Below, one piece after another: positions 22,725-36,100 of a DNA stretch of 64,000 nucleotides. The notes under the pieces were generated by a model. The model worked only from the letters and a program-made list of their open reading frames with translations. It had not been told where the DNA came from and ran no database searches. Source of the stretch: Neelides folsomi (taxonomy: Eukaryota > Arthropoda > Collembola > Neelipleona > Neelidae); NCBI GenBank assembly GCA_034687125.1, contig JAQGBZ010000085.1, positions 147,669-211,668 on the forward strand. Direction: 5' to 3'. The position numbers were made by a program, and so were the translations under genes. How positions within the stretch are numbered: position 1 is the stretch's first letter; every line of letters starts with the position of its first letter.

Positions 22725-25700
22725 CTTACGAGACCGATACATTAAATACTCTTCTGATTCGATTCAATGACCAAACTTGCATCAATATTACAAAAGTTAA
22801 TATCTAGATCCTATTTACAATTAGTCGTGGGCGGAGTGGCACATGAATGGACTTCATTGTCAACAGTCGAGGAGAAAGGAGTAATTTTGGGCATAGTGAT
22901 TGGAGTTCGTGGGTTAGAGAGATGGGGATGAGAGCTTGTGCTGAGGGAGATTAACTGAATAATTAAATTCGAGTCTTCGAATATGTATGAGTGGGAAGTC
23001 TTGAAGGTTTCCAGAGCTTAGAGACCGGGGATTCAGCCCCTGTTTACCCGCCTCATTTGCGGCCGGCCGACGAGGGAAGCTGAAAGGTTGAAGCATTAGT
23101 GAGAGCAGATTAGCAACAGAAGGTTTCCTTCGCTCGGTCCGTCCCTAAGTGGCCTCAAATCCCTTCAAGTCCGCCAATTGCATAAATGGCCAACAATCCG
23201 CCTCCATCCAGAATCTCACACCTTATCTGCCCCTATCAAGTCCACAAAGGACCCACTCAGCTAATTCCCGGATTTCACACCTTTACCCGATTAATTCCTT
23301 TACCTTTGTTGAAATCCCTCAGAGCCTTAATGGGATGCCAAGGTTCACCAGCTACTCTCCATCTCTTCATCTCTGCCTTCCTGAATACGCGTACATAAGT
23401 TTCCTCATTTCCATTTTATCCAATCCGCTATTGAGTTTTGATCTTGAGAGCGATGGAGAAGTGCTAATGTATTCATCATACGCTTTGAAGGCACCCTCGC
23501 TCCTAACGACGTTAATGGAAGAAGGGGAGATTTGAGCACCTTCGGGAGGGAATTGGGAATTGGGCACGCGAAAGTGTTGAAGAACTAAATCCCCTCACTC
23601 CCCCACAAAGATAAAAGTATTAATGAATTAGGATTGTTTGAACAATGAGCCGCTGGTAACAATGGGGGAGTTGGATCCAGACTATTTTGTATTGGTCATT
23701 GAAGGGGATGCTGACGTGTGAGAGTGGCATGTTCTCATGACATTATTATGTTGTAGAGGAGCCAAGCTAAGCCTTGGTCACTCTTCGGGCCGAGGAGTCC
23801 ATTTGAGACACTTTGGACCCATTGTGGACGTCTCTCCCCTGTTTTTATCCTCTCCTTCCCTCCTGTCATGTCGAGCCCTTAATCCCCCGTCATCCTCACA
23901 CGCATCTGACAAATATACTCCGCACTCTCCGAATTCTCTGGACCTAATGAACGGCTCCCCTCCACCACAATATTCAACACTTCTGTATAAACACTCAGGA
24001 AGGAGACGTGACATTCCTTCGCACTCACCTCAACTCCACATCAATTTGACAATATCTTCAGAATCCCTTAAGATATTTTCCAATGTCCCTTCTCTATTTA
24101 ATAACTTCGGACCCATCTCTTGTTTCGTCAAACTAAATCCCTTCCATTAAGCACCTTAAATATAACTATTTCCTAATCTCTTTCATATTATATTTCAGAA
24201 TTCCCAGCTTTCTAAAATTAAAAGATTTAAACTAAATTGAGTAAATGTAAAGTTATAGCCTATGATCCAAAGTAGGTATACTTAATTACCTACATTCAAC
24301 TATGCAGAGAACATTATAAAATAATCCTCACTTTGAAATGATTAATGAGTTTAACCTCATATAAAACTAATGAGCTTAATGCCAATCAATTACAAATACA
24401 ATCAAATACAATCAAGTTTAGTAGTGTTATTTACAAATTAATAGGTATTGAGCCTGTATTTATTTTAGGAATTTATGAGGTCACGCATGAAATATTGCAT
24501 GGAAATAAATGCGATTCCACGGAGAACTTGATATCCATTCTCATATCACACTCATCAGCTTAAAATTCGGAATGAGTGAGAGGTGAGCAGGGAAAGAGAG
24601 AAGTTAATAATAGGAGTTTATAATCCTAAGGTATCACATATGGTTTTCAGAGGTTTAAAGCTCCCTTGTGAACGAATGCTAAAAGCATGGAGTTTCAAAG
24701 AATGGTTTGGGGATTTGGGAGAATGGAGAGTTTGTGGTTTCATTCATACAGTCGTATGTAGTTTGAGAGTAAAGTAATAAGCTGATTTCAAAGATTGGAT
24801 CTCGTATAGGAGGTGGGAGCGAGGATGTAGGATTTCCAAGTGGACCCTGGGGCGCGATATAAAAACTGTGTTATTTTCAAGAAAGGCATTTTGTGGAGTG
24901 AAATGGAGTGGAGAAGGTACGAAGGCATACCTACGTTTATTTTTTAGGGGCATTGACATGAGAGGTGTTGGGGATTAAGGTGGAAGGGATCGATGGCAGG
25001 AGCGAAGAGATAATTAAGGATTAGGCTCCGGAGAGGAAAATGCGTACAAATGACAGATAAATAGGATTAGCGTGGAAGTGGGTTGAGTTTCAAGCCCAGC
25101 CAGGTGCTCCGAGTGTCCCTCAAGTGTCGTCGAGAGCGGCCATTGTGCCCCATCCAATGATTATTTATGAGGTGATGGCTGACGGAGGCGCGGGAGGCCC
25201 GACCTCCTCTCAACGTCGCATAAACGTCCAGACTGACGTCCCTGTTGTTTCACCCGAGTGATAATGAGAGAGAGAATGCGAGAAGGGCTCGGCCCTTGAT
25301 TGACACTCCATTGAGCCATGGCAATCATGTTCTCGGCAGGGAGAGCTAATCCACTCACGAGTCAACCTCACCTCCTCACCATGCAGTTCGGGCTGAGATG
25401 GAGCAGCGGCCAGCGTATGGTCCCCATCTCACCCGAATTGGCAGGCGGAAGGGGAAGTCTGGAGAAGAGTCGCCGACTGTGTAAACCGAGACGCTGATGA
25501 TGATGGAAACGAAGATTGGGATGGGACTCATTGAATTTCGCCGGCTGCCTGCTCCCTCGTCATCATCATTTCATCCAGGATCCACTTACAGGGCTTCAGA
25601 AGGTTATTTAAGCAGGATCGATACTTTAAATGTTATTTTATTAAGAATTGAGAACCTATTCAATCTCGCCATTTGATACGGGTCGTTTCCATTCAGGAAG

Positions 25701-28700
25701 GAAATATCTCCGAGAGGAATATAGAAGGTGTAATGTCCCGTGTAATAATTTGAGTGTACAGGATTCCTGGGATCGCACAAGCCGAAAGGGTATCAATTTA
25801 AACACGCTCTTGAAGAGAGAATAATGGGAAGCTCTTTCTACTTTTAAATAGGCTCAAAGAGAGGCACGATAAAAAGTATCCGTGTTTGGTTGAGTGACTC
25901 ATTTGGGAAGGAAGATTCAGTTACGGGTGGAGATCCGTGTGGAGGTGGTGAGGTTCTTGTGGTTGCCCTTTCAAATATTTTCACAATTGACTACTGTGAG
26001 CCTGGATCTGGTTTCTGGTGTCCGGACGAGGATTACCTATCCCTCCTTGCCTTTTTACATTGGCAGGTCAAGGAGTGTCTTCTGTCGTGACACGGGGAGC
26101 CTACTCCATTGTTACCCAAATGTTTGCTCTTCCACTTATCTCCCTTTGAATCAACAGCGAGGTCTCCCTTCCCCTCCCTCCTAATCAAATTACCACTCGT
26201 AGAAAATAAACTCTCACGACATACTCACTTCTTCATGTCAATTTGTCAACTTTCAATATTCACTTTGTTCACCATCCAAGAAGGACTCTTAACCCGACCC
26301 TCCTAAATATTAAATTAAACTTTTACCTCCCTAAGGAGCTTCACAATCTGGAAGTGTAATGGAAACAGGAGTTCTCAGGCTATGAATACTCCCCTTATAT
26401 TCCTCATACCAGGAATGTATCATTGAATGCAAAAATAAATATTTCACATTTTCAACGACACTCTCTCTCACGCTTATCGATTCTCCCTTTAGAAACTCCT
26501 CTATTCCGTCAATACTCATTACTCGGCACAAAGAACTCCTTTTCACACTCCCCACTAGTGATACGTAAACAAAACACGCATTTACCTTCCCCTATTATTA
26601 AGCATTCGACTCGGGTTGAAGAAAGGGCCCTATAAAGGAATTTCTATACAAGCCAGATCCATGAGTATACCATTAGAGTACTTTTCCATATCATGACATC
26701 TTTTTTAGCCCGTTACATTTGCAAAGAATTAAAAATGAATAAATGTATATAATTTGCCATTTACACTCCGAGACGGCTATTAAATTCGCAAGTAATATTT
26801 TGATACTCATTCAATAATATTTAACCAATCTTTGTTTGCATTACCTACCCGAAAATAATTTTTTGTATTATTATTTGTAGTGCATAAGTACCAAGTATTA
26901 TTTGTAAATTACTATTAAATATTATTTATATTAATATGATAGCGTTCCGCTATTTGCTCAAAAAATGGGCTCAATAAATAATACTTTTGGGCATCTGGTT
27001 TATTGTGAAGGAATATTGTGTGGGTCTGCATAAAGAAAGGAGGAAAATAAATAAAGAAATAAATATTGATTAGGAATGATTTGTGAGGCGAATTCGTGTT
27101 ATTATTGCGTTTTACTTGTCTCATTCTGGTCTAGATTTGAAAAGAAGGAAGATCAATGGGGCAGTGAGGGTGTCGGACGAGATGAATAGACCTGAGTGAA
27201 GATGATTTCTCCCTCTTGAAAAGGTAAATGATCAATGGTCAATTGTCCAGTAAATCGAAAAATCCAGTTCTCTATTGTGCCTGCGACTTGAGATTCTCCA
27301 ATTTATTTTGCTCCTGACAAGCGGACGATATTTTATTTCTCCTCCATGGCTTCCTCTCCCCACCACTCATTACACCGATAATTCAAATCTCTTCACTCGA
27401 TTACGAACCTCCCTCACCACTTCTCCTGCACGACGCTCTCCTCTCATCTTATAATTTGTCAAGATTTTTTGTACACTTTAGCTATAGCCAAGTAATATTG
27501 AGGCTATATAGTAGCTCTTGAATTCATTCTTCTCATCATGTCATCTCTACACGCATCTTCATTTCTTATTACATTTTTGAGGAGACCTCGTTGAGCAAAT
27601 GAGGATTACGAGAGTGACTATTATATGTGCGGATTTTGAGGGCGTCTGCTATCATTTTTCACATCATTAGTCAGGAACTGTCCCCGCGTCCTTGTTGAAG
27701 AAACAGACAGATTGTCATAATGGGAAAGAGTGACACTCGCCCATCTTCATTAGAGAGCAGAAGTCAAAATCAATAAAGAGAGGACTGAATGTGAAGACGG
27801 GCTCCTAATTACTAATCAAATACTCTTCGCTAATTTAATGAGAGAGCGATACGTAGTGAAAAACAAACAATTCGTCCGCTAAGCACCTACACATGGGCTC
27901 AATCAACACTCACCCAACGTAACTTTTAGCTTACTTTATGTAAATTGGAAACCTTAAAGTTTAATTTTTTGTTAAGCCCATCATAAGTCACAAAATGTAA
28001 CCAATAAAAAGTTAGTTTTCATTTTCTTGCCTATTTGTCATTTCAGGCTATTGAATAGCCCTAATATTACAAGCAAGGCATTTATAATATAATACGTAAA
28101 TATAATTTATTAATTTTGTAATTCAAATTAAATGAATTAGTCTTAATAAGACACGATTTATAAAGGGTTTATAAAAAACGTTTTGTTTTGTAAGTATAAT
28201 TTGCACAAGTAAGAAGTATTATTTTTGATATTGAGATTTGTTCAATTTGATTGAGGGGTAATAAAAGTAATGAATGTACAAAGGAGATGATGTATCTATA
28301 TTTGCATTTCTTTCTAATGTCCTCAATGGTATTTATTTTCACCCCTACTCACATGTGTGTACTTATGTAAGTGTAAATGGAGATTAAAGGGATAGAAAGA
28401 GGGAATTACACCTGCGACTGAATTACAATTTGCCACAGGGAATAATAAGAATTCTCAGGAATTAATGAGCCTTTTGCTATCAAATTTGATTGGTGGTAGT
28501 GAGTGTATGATTATGACAGAGATACGAGTATGTGAATATAAAGATGTTATTGGAGAGGTTCGAGTGTGAGAATGCCGTGGGTCTGAATCGAGTTGGTGTG
28601 TGGAGATGTTACACAATATGGGAGATCATTTGTTGGGATGACAAACAGAAAGTGATGTGTGGGGAGGGCGGGGGAGGTTCGGAGGGGCCGTATCCCATTT

Positions 28701-31700
28701 CTATTTATTTATTTACAGCCTACCCACTTACACTACCAAATACTCATCCGGCTTATTTTTATAGCCATCCCGATAAATACCCTCATTCCCGTCAAGGAAC
28801 TCCTGAAGAAGGAGCCGGCAAACAATGGGCCTCTCCAAGAATGAAAATATTTTGGCTCCAACTCCCACTTCATCTCCAGAGACAGGGTGAGAGCGGAGTG
28901 AGCCTGTCATTAATATAATAAAGTATGTAGCAGCTCTACTAACTGTTTGGAACTGATACTTGCACTCTCATGAAGAACAATTATGGCCAATTCCGCCGTC
29001 TGTGGAGGAAGTCGACGCCAGCGGCCGCAGGACTCAACGTCTGTATTTCTGCATTTCAACATCTCATAATAGGTAGAAGGAGATCGGGAGTGTGAGTAAA
29101 AGTCTGTTTGCATGTAAGTATATTTACAAGTACAAAGCAAGGCTGGTATTCTCGCCCTCCACACCAAGAATTCGATGAATGCATTTGGAAAGATAATAAT
29201 GACGTGAGAACCGTGTCCATTGTCGCTGTGAGACCTTTGACGTGACCCCTGAGGATCTTCAGTGAAGGGAGAAGGAGGAGGAGAGAAATCTCCTCCTCCT
29301 CCTCGCACAACCAACTTCAATATTTCCCCAACTGCCGATTAGACTTAATAATTTCATCGCTCAGTTGGAGGACTCGTTTTTTCCCCACGCAGCGTGAAGG
29401 GAGTCTTCGTTGAAGAGTCGTCAATTGACTTGAATGGACCCACGCATGGCATCAATTACAGGGCTCGAATGGGTCCGTGAAACGGAGTCCCTTTCATTCC
29501 CCTTTCACGGGCTCTTCAAGGAGTGGAGTGAATGAGGCTGCGGGGCGACTCTCGGGCCAAGACTCCCTCCTTTTGCTTTACGAGACAGGACCTGGATAAT
29601 TGGCAGCCTCCGCTCATTACTCGATCTCTGAGGTCAGAGATCCCAAGGCCCGCGGCCTCATTTCCATCCGCAGAGCCCCTGGGACTCCCAACTTCGACTC
29701 GAATTGAATAAGGAAAGATTCGGAATCGGAGAAACTTTTGCTTTGCGAGTTAAAAGTCGGGGAGAAAGGCGCGGTTGTGGGGCCCGGCTCATTCCCCTCT
29801 TTTGTAATTCAAATCGGATGAAAATTGAAGGATGGGGAGCGGAGGAGTCTGTTATTTTTCACAGAGCCGCCACTCAGATCGCGTAGGAATCCCCGCATTT
29901 CGTATTCCGCCCATCGTTACAATCACATTGTAAAATGCGAAATGGTAATTCCTCGGATGGGGTGTGATGGGTGGCTCATTAGGAGAATTTGATTATGAGG
30001 TGGAAGGGACCGTTTAATTCCGCCAGAGAGTTAGGCCACATTACCCGCTGACTCACACACCGTCCCTTTCCGATGAATGTCAACAGCGTGTCTTGGATCG
30101 ATGAGATTGTCTTTGCTACCTCGAGCGAGGGACGCAGCGGCCACTATACCCATCCTATTGATTCCTGTCCCTCCGAGGTTCGCTCATAACTCTTCCCTTC
30201 CTCATTACTCAATTCCCGCCGCTGTCAGGAGTCGGATATTGCTCTCGCCTACCTATTGACACTCTCGTCCTGAGGCGTGAAGTCAGAGTGGGATTTGGTG
30301 AGAGGAAGGATGAGTTGCAGTTTCCCTCATCACTTCACTCCCACTTCCTCGGGAGGAAGCTGGAGAGGAAGGCTGAAGGAGGAAATGAGAATGCGACACC
30401 CTGGAGAGGGCTTTTGTCCGCCCTCGAGTTAATTGGAGAGCCCAGGTGAGCCTCCTCATTGTCCTCCTTCCCTCACCATTATATACCCTAATTGGACAGA
30501 TAGAAAACTGATACAATAATAGGGCTGAACAAATCATCCAAAGGCCGGCGAGGGAATTCGCAACGAGCGGAGGAGGGACTTCACCTCGGCGGCGGCTCAA
30601 AGACATGGCGAGTTACCGGCTGACAGCCAGAAAAGAGTTTTGTTACGGGGAAAAACGACGGGACCAGCAGGGTGGCTCATAACATGACTCCGACACAATA
30701 TCCCATTCAACAGTTATCTGCTCCTACCCCCATTAATATTTTATATCTCTTCATCATCAAGAGGAAGGCCCACAAAAAACTTCTTTCCTCTCTCTCCATA
30801 CTTTGTTACATATTATTGAACCGAATAAAATACTCCGAGCTCACAATTTATGCTCTTTGTTTTCCCTCTTCCAAGGGAGCGGACCGGGGAAGAAGGGTAA
30901 GGGACTCCCAGGCATCCGCCTCAATAATCATATTCTCCACAATTATTTAAGACCTCGGCCCCCGCTCCTCACTCCATTATCAAAATACACTTCACATAAT
31001 TCACCTATTTAGGCCAACAAAAAAGGGGATTTACAATAGTCCTCCAGTGCTGCACAGGGTGCCGCACATCACAGCTTCGGGAGGAAGAGGAAATTTCTCG
31101 GTTGGAATTAAGAAAACATCGAATTGTCTATCTAATTGTGTTGTTCGACCAGCGATTTACTTGCGTGATCCAAACTTAACTCGATTTTCCAATTTTTATT
31201 TAAATACACGCTCACAACACATACTGTGCTTTTTATTCGAGCCGCAAGAGTCAGGCAACAACATTCAAGACCTCTTAAACCATCGAACATGTTCATTTTA
31301 TTCAATAAAATTACACAAGCTACATATTTTACATATAATTAACATAAATCTAAAGTTAAAATATGCTAAGAAATAATTTTAACCATTTTCTACATACTTA
31401 CACTTATATATCTATACAGATTTGATTTACTTATTTAAAATTTTACAATTTAATAAAATAATAAATACGACCCATATTAAAAATCATATGTTTTAATTTA
31501 TTTTAATTTTTAAATGTTTAATTTAAATTATTTAAAAGCATAGATTTTTACTACCATATTTTATATAATAGTAAAAACTCTTTAGACAAGTTGGTTCATT
31601 ATCAAATGTAAAATAAAAGAGATTAAAAAGAATTTATTAGAACCTGTAATATAAAAAAGAAAATGGAAATGTATCATGATTTCATGGTTCATAAACAGGA

Positions 31701-32519
31701 AAATGACAAGAATTTCAATTGTAAATTGCATGATGAAAAAAGAGGAAAAGATTTTAAATTGGCTTAGCAAGCATGAAATGTGATTAGGGGAATGGGGCTC
31801 ATTGGGGGAAGAAACGGAGATATGTAGTAGTTGGTGTTTGTGTGGAGGCGATCTCATTTGTTGAGAGTATCGTTGACTATTGTGATGTCTCATTAAGTGT
31901 GGGAAGAGGTTTAATGTGTGAGTGATGAGTCAGTGGAGGGTGTGAATAATGGTCTTCGCGCCGCATTGTCGTATCAAGAGGGAGGCGGACAAAAGATCCC
32001 TATGGATGTATGGTCACCTGCAATTAAGAATTTCTCCCCTTTTCACACCATTTATTACTCTCTTCATTGTCTGTCAGTGGGCTCAGCATGGGCCAAGCCC
32101 GCCAGCCGGATTCCTCCGTTCCCTCCCGCCGCATCGAGGCTTCTCCAATTATTCCGAATTCCTCTTTGTAAATACGCTGAGAGAATGAATAAATAAATAT
32201 GTTCAATGAGAACGGATATTCATGGTACTGGGTAAAGGAAAACTGCAGTCTCACTCTTCCCAAAGGAATTGATCTCTATGAATTATTCCAGCCGCCTCCA
32301 TTGAGCCCCTCAAATTGAAATCTCTTTATGAGAACCTACGGAGCCGTGGATGGCCACAATAAGACAATGCGCCCAGCAACTCCTCCGCCTCATCGATCCT
32401 CGACTGCTCCACACATTGGATCTTTAGGCTCTCCTGCAGATAATCCTTCATATGAAGATGAGGAGGAGCTTTGAAAGATCACGCGAGTGCGAACATCGGC
32501 CTCGACTCCCATTCCGCTG

Positions 32520-33160
32520 GAATGCGGGCTCTCAAAGGCCTAATTAAATACGAATTGCGGATTAATTAATTAGTCCGATTCACCGTGAAAGACATGAGGA
32601 GTGAGGGGGCAGTTTTAATTTGTAATCCGCCTCCTCAATCTCTTAATTAAGGGGCTCATTCATTTGTTTAATTAGGTGTCTTCTCCTCGGGACTCTGCTC
32701 AACGCCCTGCCAGGGCCTATACTTACATATTACATAGGTGAGGGAATTAAAAGGCGAAGAGTCCTTTTTTGCTCCTCCACGGCTAATGATAATGTGGTTA
32801 ATAAGAAGTAATTTAATGTGTTCTCTTGATGTATGGGGCGGAATAATGGGGATTCCATTTGCTCGGAGGAGAGTAACAATGGCTAATTTAATCCGTATCG
32901 TTCGTTGATAGAGTGATGGCTCATTCGGCTCCTTCCTCCCCTCCGCTCCAAAGGTGAGAGTTCGACACGTCGCCCGAAGCCCAAGCCAAACCCTTCCCTT
33001 AATCAGATGAGCAAATCCACGAGAACCGAATTACAGCCTCCATTCTCAAAGTGTGCTCAACTATTTAGAGACTCCTCACCCTGAATTACAATTTCAATGA
33101 GCCACCTCCTCCGCCTTAATTGAGCTAATGAGCCTAATCTCGGGATTCATTTATGGCTTA
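32520..33160. promoter_or_regulatory. Candidate homeodomain-site cluster in the optix desert
   Basis: Within about 640 bases are GCGGATTAATTAATTAG, GTAATCCGCC, CTTAATTAAGG, TTTAATTAGG, TTTAATCCGT, GCTAATGAGC and CCTAATCTC. GGATTA/TAATCC are Otx/bicoid-type K50 cores; TAATTA is a general homeodomain core. The sequence is mixed-GC and keeps paired sites with little decay. A role is inferred from site density only. Confidence 0.3.
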
Positions 33161-36100
33161 CTCAAAACTCCGCAGCCACTAACGACGACGTCTGAAAGAT
33201 AAGGCCCTTTTCAATTTCTTCATCCCACGACAAGTTTTAGATTGTTGAAAGAAAATCCAATAAATTACTTCCTCAAGAACCAAGAAGTTTAAACAACCAC
33301 GAGGAAGTAGAAGGAAACAAATTGCGGACGAACGACAAATTGAACAACTTGGATGTAAAACAAACAGCTTGTGGGTGCTTAATAATTAAATTATCATTAT
33401 CATCTTTATGTGCAAGTTTCTTATTAACAATGAGAGTTTTATTCCCATTTCTCTTGACGTTCAAGTCATAATAAATTACTCTAAAAACCCAAGCTGAAAG
33501 AGGCGCTGGAATGATTGTACAGTAACTCTCTTAATGATCTCTCCCTGAGATTGTGTATATTTGGAGAGTGTTAATGAAGAGAGTCCGATCTTTGTTCAAC
33601 TAATAAGGAAAGAGTAAAAGGTGATTAAAAGAAGAGTTATGGGATGAGTAAAGAGATGATGAAGGGTTCTCGGGGCGCGACGCGGCAATATTTTGGCGTT
33701 GGGCGGAGGTCGGAAATGTTCATTAAAGGCGGATGGTTGATGAGGGTCGGATGACCCAAGGTGGATGGACGGGAGTTGCCCTTGACACCCCGCCGGGAAC
33801 CTCACCCACACAAGTTTTTGCTGTGGGCGGAGGAACGAAGCTTTTAGCTCTTAAGAGGTGTCAATTACTCTCCAGCTAACGATAGTCGTCCGTGTCATTA
33901 TCGCTCTTGTCATCGAAAGCGGGGGGAAGGAGCAGCTCGAGATGAAGAAGCTACTTAAGCCTCCCCTGACACTCTGTAATTTAACGGTCAAAACTACGAG
34001 TGTCGTAATGAAGCGTCTCAGCTCCTGGCGCCTCCGCCTCTAATTGAATCCTCTCTTCTCCTTACAGGCCCATTTGTTCGACAAAATAAAAAACAATCTC
34101 TTCCTTTCTTCTCCATATCTGGCTCACTCATCTTCTGTCACTCCTCTTGCACCTGTACTTCTCCCGCTCCACTTCCTCCTGGACCTGGGAGTCGCATGGG
34201 AAAGGGATCCCGAGCGATTATTCTCCAATTAAGATCTCAATATAATTCATAAAGAGTCTTTCTTACCTGAGTCGATTAGGTGTCTGAGTACTCACTTTCA
34301 TCTGTCTGCGGATAGTGGATGATAAATAGCTTCCTCGCATGAGACTCGGAGCTCAAAGGCTTTCTTAATCTCTACCAAGGAAGCCTCAAGCAACCGAGTT
34401 ACATGATTCCTTCAACGCCGCACATCATTAAATACCATATAGCCTTACATGGAATATTATCTTGCTATGGGGAGCTATAGTGGATCGTTAAAGGGCAGTC
34501 GATTATTGTATAAAATGTGTATCTGCTCCCAAGTTGAACTCCCGAACCGATTCGCCCCCACATTTGAAGGGGATGGAAAGCGAGTCAATTATATTAATAT
34601 TCGTCTCGCCTCACCGAGAACATGAACCTGGTGGAATCATACATACTTTTGTGGTGGAGATTACGGATTAACATAATAAAGCAGAAAGGAGGCTCTGAGC
34701 AAGAAGTGAGGAGAGATGAGGGGAGAGATAGACATTTCACTCTCGGGTCTGTCTTGTTACAGCCGGGCTGTTTTTTCTCCGCCTCCTTCTCTCGCCGGAG
34801 TGAAAGTTGACATTTATTGTCTCTCTGCGAGGTCGGGGGATTAGGAGGCGAAGGAATCGGAAGAGTGAAGGAATTCCCCTCCCTAATGAAAGGAAAAACT
34901 CCTCGTGTTCATGGATGGGAGCCATTAATAAAAAGAGATGGACTTGCTTCTTCACTATTAATTACCTGACTTTTTGCCTCCTCTTCACACTTCCACTCCC
35001 TATCAAGACACCTCCGCCCGAATCATTACCCGTAAACAGAGAGGCCTGTTCAAACAGAAAGCATCAGCTCCATTCCTCTCAACTGCCGAGAGGGAGAGAT
35101 GAGTTATGAAGGCTTGGAAGTAATTAAGATGAGTCTCACTTATTCGAGAACCGAACACGTCTGGGTCATGGGGAGAAACTCTGATGGATTAATGTGGGCC
35201 CGATGAGTCAGCTGTGGAATTCAGGTCCAATATTACCTGCTCAAATTGAAATGTTTCATCGGTGGAATAAGTGAGGGAGCAGGGCCGCATTGTGAAGATG
35301 ATAACTTAATAAATATCCATGTCATGTCATTCGGGAGAATGCTGGCGGACCCTGTTGAAGAGATTGAAGCAGTTGATATGATTCCCCGCCCCGCTGACTC
35401 CATCCCCATTCAAATCCCCACTACCTGCGAATTTCTTCATTTCCTCCCCTGACTCGACATCTTTTCCTTTCAAGCAAAAAAAGCATGAAGGGAAGGGAAG
35501 GTGAGCCGCTTGAATTTCAATATTCCATTTCGATAATAAGGTTATAATTGTTGTAATTGGGCCGCCGGGCCTTGTGAGCTTGGAGGAAACGAGAAAAAGT
35601 GGAAGGCGCAACTGGTCGTGTCATTCGATTTCCTACCTCCCACTATGGCACACACTTATTGGAAGTTCCGGTGTAAAAATTCCCCCAAATTTTTCTCTTT
35701 GATCTCTCCAAATGAGGTGGAGATGATGGGCGGAGGAGGCAATGAGACTTCTCACTTCCTTTTTTCTTCCCCTCCGAATCAATGGGAATCGGGAGGGGAG
35801 ACGTCGCCCTCGGATTTTTCACGGGAGCCCCTCCTCAAGAGAAGATTAGAAATGTTTGCAGAGTGAGATTACGCTCATTAAAGAGCCGGCGGGAGGGAAG
35901 GAAAGAGTCAAGGAAGTTGTAACGTTCGGGTCAATCCGCCTCCACTCAATTACTTCCTCAAAGAGAGAATCCGAGCTTGGCAAACAGACCCATCACCCCT
36001 CAGAAACAAATTAGAATCAAATGAGACAACGCGGGTCGGTGCTTGAGCACACTCAAGAGTCGTATTATAACTTGACAATGAATCGGAGAAGAATAGGAGT

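Noticed and set aside
22308-22745. 145-codon frame overlapping optix exon 2
   Set aside because: Out of frame with the conserved Six3 tail and runs into the 3' untranslated region.
23149-24150. Plus-strand frames of 128 and 137 codons after optix
   Set aside because: Ser/Pro/Leu-rich from CTC/TCC tracts; several frames are open at once, which is compositional.
28910-29320. 136-codon minus-strand frame in the desert
   Set aside because: Starts in a GGA/TCC tract giving GGG and PPP runs; no family resemblance and no supported exon ends.
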